Positions 58,612 through 64,000 of a stretch of 64,000 bases of DNA are shown here, in pieces. Both the position numbers and the translations under genes were made by a program. Each line of letters starts with the position of its first letter. Position 1 is the stretch's first letter. The stretch comes from Lyophyllum atratum. Lineage: Eukaryota; Basidiomycota; Agaricomycetes; Agaricales; Lyophyllaceae. The stretch spans positions 682,001-746,000 of the forward strand of contig JACGCN010000009.1 of NCBI GenBank assembly GCA_014905825.1, read 5' to 3'. Under the pieces are notes generated by a model. It had not been told where the DNA came from, ran no database searches, and worked only from the letters and a program-made list of their open reading frames with translations.

Positions 58612-60192
58612 ATGCCTTCTGCCTATCTTGTCTTACCGCTGCTGCTCTCCTCTCTTCTTCTGCACGCTTCTATCGTTTTAGCTCGGCCTCCGTCATATGC
58701 TGTATGGGCAGCAGACTCGGCGATAAGGCGAGGCCAAGGCAACGGACTTGACTCCACAGGAAAAGCCAGCGTTTCGTACGAACATGGCGAATTTCAATGG
58801 GGCCTAAGGCAGTTGTACGAGAAGACAGGCAACAAAACTTACTACAACTACATCCTTGCGGGGGCTAACAACATTGTTTACGATAATGGCACTGTGCATG
58901 GTGGATATGCGTTCGTCCTGAGGATTTTCATGAGAACGATGCCCTTTCTGACCCTTAACTTATGCAGGGTGGCCGATTACTCCCTGGATCCTGTCAGGTC
59001 AGTTTCTTTGAATCTTATAAGAAGGGTTACAGTGGACCTGACTTTGGCGGACGTCTAGGACTGGACCGACCTTCTTATATTTGTGATCTCCATTCACCGT
59101 ATCGGGAGGTATTTCCATTAAAGATTTTACATGTCGCAGGTACTTTCAAACGAAACAAGCGAAATGGAAAACAGCTGCGGACATCTTTCGTCGACAGCTG
59201 AACGGTCACCCTCGAACCGCCGAAGGTCAATTCTGGCACAAATTGCGTTACTTCAACCAGGGTACGCGTTTAGTTCGCTCATCTGTTGTCCGTGGTACCC
59301 ATTTTATACTGCAGGATGGCTGGACGGTATCTACATGGGAGACATATTCTATGCTCAGTACACCAAGGATTTCCAGTCAACCAATACCACTGCGTGGGGT
59401 ATGCGACTTTAACATCTTTTCATAAAAGCTGCTTGACTCATTCTGCATAGCCGACATCGCTGCGCAGTTTAGCTTGATATATAAAAACACTCTCCAAGCG
59501 ACTGGGTCCGCCAATTACACGGGCCTTCTTTACCATGGATACGACTACTCCCATACCGCTTCATGGGCCTCGGCCGATCGTGGCCATTCCCCTGAAATAT
59601 GGGATCGAGCCCTTGGCTGGTATTTCATGGCTATGGTCGACGTTCTAGACATCTTCCCTAAGACCAACAGCGGGTACACCTCCATCCAGAATATTCTGAG
59701 AGCTCTTGCCCCGAAGCTCGGAGATGCGGCTGACCCGAGCACAGGTGTTTGGGGGTTGGTTATGACCCAACCTGGGCGCGCGAAGAATTATTTCGAGAGC
59801 AGTGGAGCAGCCATGTTCGTTTATTCGCTGCTGAAGGGCGTCAGACTTGGATATATTCCAGACGCGGATGGGAGCATTGTGAAGGCCGCGATCAAGGCCT
59901 ACCAATACATGACTACTAACTGGGTGATAGCTAATTCGGACGGGACGATGAACTGGATAAACACGGTTTCGGTGAGTGCTTTCGTTTGGCTTCCCAGATG
60001 AACTTACCCGGATGAAAAATCAGGTTGGAAGCTTGAGCGGGGATGGCTCTTTCGATGTAAGCCGACTCCTCGTTTGACGCTTCCACGCTGAATGTACATA
60101 TACAGTATTATGTTGGCGTCGCCACCACCCTCAACGACCTCAAGGGTCTTTCTGCATTCTTGCTCGCGAGCTTGGAGTATGAAAGGCTTTGA
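58612..60192 (+). CDS. Secreted GH105-type unsaturated glucuronyl/galacturonyl hydrolase, copy 1
   Basis: It is predicted to hydrolyse the unsaturated uronic acid left at the end of rhamnogalacturonan or related oligosaccharides after lyase action. The signal peptide is MPSAYLVLPLLLSSLLLHAS, then ARPPSYAVWAADSAIRRGQG. An (alpha/alpha)6-type chain follows: SYEHGEFQWGLRQLYEKTGN, GHPRTAEGQFWHKLRYFNQ, GWLDGIYMGDIFYAQYTKDF, YHGYDYSHTASWASADRGHS and PEIWDRALGWYFMAMVDVLD, with SGAAMFVYSLLKGVRLGYI near the end. The C-terminus (LNDLKGLSAFLLASLEYERL) closes at 60192. It has about six short introns. The tandem neighbour at 60418 shares all these motifs. Confidence 0.87.
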
Positions 60193-60417
60193 TCTTGGAC
60201 TGAGCGGAAAACATCGCTTCTACGGTCCGCCTCGAGCCTTGGGTGTTGGTAGTTTGCTGCTACTATCTATATCGAAACATTTACACATGCTCATACGGAC
60301 CGTCAATTGAAGAGAGAAGCTCTCCGGCGGCCCGCTTGAATCACGGGGCACGCATAGCTCTAGGGTGTCGACTCTCTCAAAATCTTCGTTTCTGGGCTAT
60401 CGAATCGTCACCCCGGC

Positions 60418-61979
60418 ATGTTCTCTGGCATACTAACGCTGATTTCGCTTTCCTTGGCTTCCGCTGTCTCCGCTCGACCGCGATCCTATGCCGTTTGGGC
60501 AGCAGACTCTGGAATTGCGCGTGGACAAGGCAATGGCCTCGACAGCAGTGGAAGAGCCATTGTGTCTTATGAGCATGGGGAATTTCAATGGGGGCTTCGT
60601 CGACTATTTGAGCTTACGGGGAACCAGACATATTTTGATTATATCGTGAAGGGCGTAGACAACATAGTTTTTGACAATGGGACCGTCCATGGAAGCTACA
60701 CGTAGGTTTTCTGCTTCCCGTGCGTTTCTACAGTAAATATGATTCCCCCTAGAGTGACTGATTTTGTTCTGGACCCCCTGAGGTACGTACCTTCAGTATA
60801 TCTGTCAGTTCAGCGGTGGACTGAGGAATATTTCCAGGACTGGTCCTACCTTCTTATACCTGTCAGTTTCCATTCTTTTCTAATTCACAGCGTCCGCTCG
60901 ACGACGCCGCATTCCAGATTTAACGAGACACAAAAGGCCAAATATAAGACCGCTGCAGATATTTTCAGAGGTCAACTTAACGCCCACCCTCGTACCGCTC
61001 AAGGCCAGTTCTGGCATAAGCTAAAATATCCCAACCAAGGTATGCAGTCCATGCATACACCGTGAAAATCACGACTCAAAATGAACCCGCAAGGCTGGCT
61101 CGATGGTGTGTACATGGGAGAAATATTCTACGCGCAATACACCAGTCAATTCCAGCCCAGCAATACAAGTGCATGGGGTGCGTTTTCTCGCAAGGCAATA
61201 TATCTCATCCTTCTCACACCATCCCCCAGCCGACATCACCTCGCAATTCCAGCTCATGTTCCAAAACACCCTCCAAAACGCGACCGCACCCAACAACACC
61301 GGGCTCCTCTACCACGGCTACGACTTCTCCCACAAGCAAGTCTGGGCCTCCCCCGATCGGGGCCACTCACCCGAGGTGTGGGATCGCGCGTTGGGATGGT
61401 ACTCCATGGCGCTGGTCGATGTCCTCGAGATCATCCCCATAACCAACCCGGGGCACGCCGTTATCCTGCACATTCTCAGGACTCTGGCGCCTAGGATCCG
61501 GGATGCGGCGGACCCGACGACGGGTGCGTGGTGGTTGGTCATTACGCAGCCTGGGAGGGCGAGGAATTATTTTGAGAGCAGCGGGACTGCGATGTTTGTT
61601 TACTCACTGTTGAAGGCGGTGAGACTTGGATTGGTGGCTGATAGGGATGGGAGCATCGTCGCGGCGGCGAGGAAAGCCTATCGATACATGACGGAGAATT
61701 TTGTGGTAGCCAACAGTGACGGGACAATGGGCTGGCTGAACACCGTCATCGTAAGCTATCGCTTGTATCGGTCTCCCAACTTGTTCATCCACTCGGTTCC
61801 TAGGTCGGAAGCTTGGATACGACTGGAGACTTCAACGTAATGTCGCCCTACAAAAATTGACTGCCGCTGACCATACTTCTCCACAGTACTACGTCAGCCA
61901 ACCACAGGACCTCAATGACCTCAAAGGTCTTGCGGCTTTCGTTCTGGCGAGCTTGGAGTTTGAAAGGCTTCAGGATTGA
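60418..61979 (+). CDS. Secreted GH105-type hydrolase, copy 2 (tandem)
   Basis: Same family and exon pattern as the preceding gene, only 225 bp away. The signal peptide is MFSGILTLISLSLASAVSA, then RPRSYAVWAADSGIARGQGN. Matching motifs are SYEHGEFQWGLRRLFELTGN, AHPRTAQGQFWHKLKYPNQ, GWLDGVYMGEIFYAQYTSQF, YHGYDFSHKQVWASPDRGHS and PEVWDRALGWYSMALVDVLE. The end LNDLKGLAAFVLASLEFERL precedes the stop at 61979. I saw no disabling change, so both copies look functional. Differences such as TGVWGLVMTQPG versus TGAWWLVITQPG could alter specificity. Confidence 0.87.
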
Positions 61980-62256
61980 ACGGTGCACGTTGTATTACCA
62001 GATGAAGCGAAAGGCTGCTTTCAGTGAAGATAGTAAGCCCTGGAACAGAGAAAGATATACAATAAAATCCGATTGTAGTCTAGATCTTCAAGGAGGTCTA
62101 GGTTTAAGGTGTACCAGTAAAACGTAAGATAGTCCATTCCGCCTGTAAACGAAATCAGTTTTTGAACGCAAGCCTACAAAGACAAAAAAGACTCACAATT
62201 CGTTAGTCAAATAAAATACCAGCCGGTCAATGGACGACCTTGGCAAAAAAAAAAGA
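61980..62256. other. Convergent intergenic region
   Basis: 3' ends of the second GH105 gene and the WASP gene. Nothing else seen. Confidence 0.35.
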
Positions 62257-63852
62257 TCAATCCGAGTCCCAGTCGTCATCCTCCTCCTCATCATCACTAT
62301 CTCCCATATTCTTATTCCTCTTCTCGAGTGCATTGATCAAAGCCGACGTCAGATCGCCTCCCGCAGCAGCACCCGCGCCCGCAGCAGCGCCTGCGGCCAA
62401 CATTGCCCCATCGGAAGACGAGGGTGCTTCCGGCGGCGCGATAGGGGGTGCGCGCGCAGGAGCAGAGCCCGGTTCCGTCTTCCGCAAAGTATGTACCCCT
62501 TTACCAGCAATGGAATCCAGCAATGCGTTGCGGCCAGCTTGCGCGGGCGGGAGGCTGGCGAGAACGGAGGGTCCTCCTCCAGGTGGTGGGGGCGGCGGCG
62601 GAGGCGGGGGTGGAGGGGCTCCCCCTGTTGGCGGTGGAGGCGGAGGGGGCGGGGGCGGCGGAGGTGGTGCTGATGAGGATGGTCGAGGAGGCGCTGGTGG
62701 AGGGGGCGGTGCTGCACTTGTCGGACGTGCAGGAGGAGGCGGAGGGCCTGGTGGGGCACGGCTGATGGGACGAGCAGGAGGTGGTGGTGGACCGCCGCTC
62801 GCAGGTGGTGGTGGACCGCCGCTCGCAGGTGGTGGTCTGCGAGGAGGCTGCGGAGGAGCTGGTGCTGACACTGGGGCAGGAGGAGCACGAGGGGGAGGTT
62901 GAGGAGCACGAGATGGAGGAATTTGAGAGGCACGAGGGGGTGGAGATGGTTGAGCGGGCCGCTGGGGTGGGGGTGGTTGTTGAGATACGCGTACTGGGGG
63001 TGGGGCCGGAGGAGCTTTTACAGAAGAGCCGCTCTCGTTCGTCGCGTGTCCACGCCTGGGAGGAGGAGGAGGCTTTGATTTCTTCTCTGGTTTCTGCGGA
63101 GAAGCCTGGGGGTATTGACGAACGAAATCCTTGATAAATTCCATATCCTTAGCGAGAACCTCCTTGGATATACCCGAGCCCTCCAATGAGCCGAGAAGGG
63201 CAGTCCAAGATGGATCGACTCCGGTAGACGTGAAACCTTGCTCAGCGTCATACCCCATGTGCCCAAGGTGGACAAAAGATCCTGCCGTGGGTCCAGAAAT
63301 CAACGACTTATCGATCTTACCGCCCTTGACAGCTTTCTTCTTCTTCTTTTCTGCTTTAGGTTTCGCTGAGGATTATAAGTGAGACACCGAAGATTAAGAT
63401 TAGACTTTGACATACAGGCTTTCTGGTCCTTGTTCGCCATCACTTTCTTCCAGAATGTCTTTGCTTCCTGTTCAGATACAAATACAAAGCCGATCATACA
63501 GTCCTGAACGAATGTTAAGAGTTCAGAAACATACTGTGTGCGAAATACTCACATCTCCGGCGAATGAATGAAAGAAGGACCTGTCTGGGTGGTACTCAAA
63601 GCCTTCGTAGAGTTCATGTTCCCAGATGACACCCCTGGTGCCCTCGAGGTCCACCATCTTGAAGCTGAGAGTATTGTTCGTGGTATCTTTCACAAAGGCT
63701 ATAGCTCCTTGAAGCCCAGCGTAAGACCACTTGCTGGGTGACGGGTATGCATAGTAGACGCGAGCAAGAGCGGCAGTAAAGACCTTAGAGCCAGATACCG
63801 CTGATTTCACCTTCGCCTTGTCGTCAGCCGAGAGAGTAGACTGCGCGGGCAT
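62257..63852 (-). CDS. LAS17: WASP homolog (Las17-type actin nucleation promoter)
   Basis: It activates Arp2/3 at sites of endocytosis and polarised growth. Exons 63553-63852, 63416-63503 and 62257-63365 give 498 aa. The N-terminal WH1/EVH1 domain has FTAALARVYYAYPSPSKWSY, FKMVDLEGTRGVIWEHELYE, YHPDRSFFHSFAGDDCMIGF and EQEAKTFWKKV. A Lys-rich basic region follows. The segment ISGPTAGSFVHLGHMGYDAE resembles a CRIB-type element (ISxP...H). Then comes a very long polyproline region (SH3/profilin binding), a WH2-like helix (GRNALLDSIAGKGVHTLRK), a linker and an acidic C-terminus (EEEDDDWDSD) with the Arp2/3-binding Trp. Yeast Las17 lacks a CRIB; many filamentous fungi keep one. The WH1, WH2 and acidic ends make the call secure. 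Confidence 0.95.
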
Positions 63853-64000
63853 TCTCTGCGGGGCGCAATGCAGTAAGTCGATGGTCAAAATCCGACATCA
63901 GAGTCCGCAGGAAGTGTACAATATCCGTGGGAAATAATCACCTGACTAGTTCCCGATAAGGGTTTCACAATGACATGGGACGATCTCCTCAACGCCCATG

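Noticed and set aside
62240..62902. Gly-rich 220-codon frame on the plus strand.
   Set aside because: It is the complement of the polyproline-coding part of the WASP gene.

Overview
The window is nuclear DNA of a filamentous basidiomycete, almost certainly an Agaricomycete. The genes are dense and carry many 45-70 bp GT-AG introns. The gene set is typical of the group: a pentafunctional AROM gene, a DUF6533 seven-helix protein, F-box/LRR paralogs, an AA9 polysaccharide monooxygenase, GH12, GH92 and GH105 enzymes, a KDZ transposase and a LINE. I cannot name the species. Exon joins were worked out by hand from splice motifs, reading phase and family consensus. Where every join closes in phase, exon coordinates are given.

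Layout. 0-25 kb is mostly host genes: F-box (partial), a synaptobrevin v-SNARE, an F-box relic, a CAMKL kinase (Kin4-like), an HTH/SAM-like protein facing AROM across a 212 bp spacer, a Rax1-like RGS membrane protein, a DUF6533 protein, an intron-containing tRNA-Gly(GCC), a secreted AA9 LPMO and a MYND zinc-finger protein. At 25.3-26.0 kb is a stand-alone RNase H.

26.2-44.4 kb is a transposon-rich block. A structurally intact LINE lies on the minus strand: two ORF1-type genes, then an ORF2 with endonuclease, a degenerate RNase H-like domain, reverse transcriptase and a CCHC knuckle. It ends in a (TATCAC)n tail. To its right, about 10.2 kb bounded by diverged inverted repeats holds an intact KDZ transposase and four other genes. 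One of these has an RNase H1 hybrid-binding (viroplasmin-type) domain. An 83 bp piece identical in kind to the LINE tail sits in an intron of one of these genes.

44.6-64 kb returns to host genes: an intact F-box gene, a small conserved protein, two tandem calmodulin-family genes, a secreted GH92 mannosidase, a small charged protein, a 0.7 kb MITE-like element, GH12, two tandem GH105 genes and a WASP homolog. GH12, GH105 x2, GH92 and AA9 suggest a plant-cell-wall degrader.

Most unusual items: the EN - RNase H-like - RT order in the LINE; the G-run directly before the ORF1 stop with an ATG-less ORF2 in the -1 frame; the duplicated ORF1; the KDZ element with putative cargo; and micro-exons of 4, 7 and 8 nt in the AA9, calmodulin-like and synaptobrevin genes.
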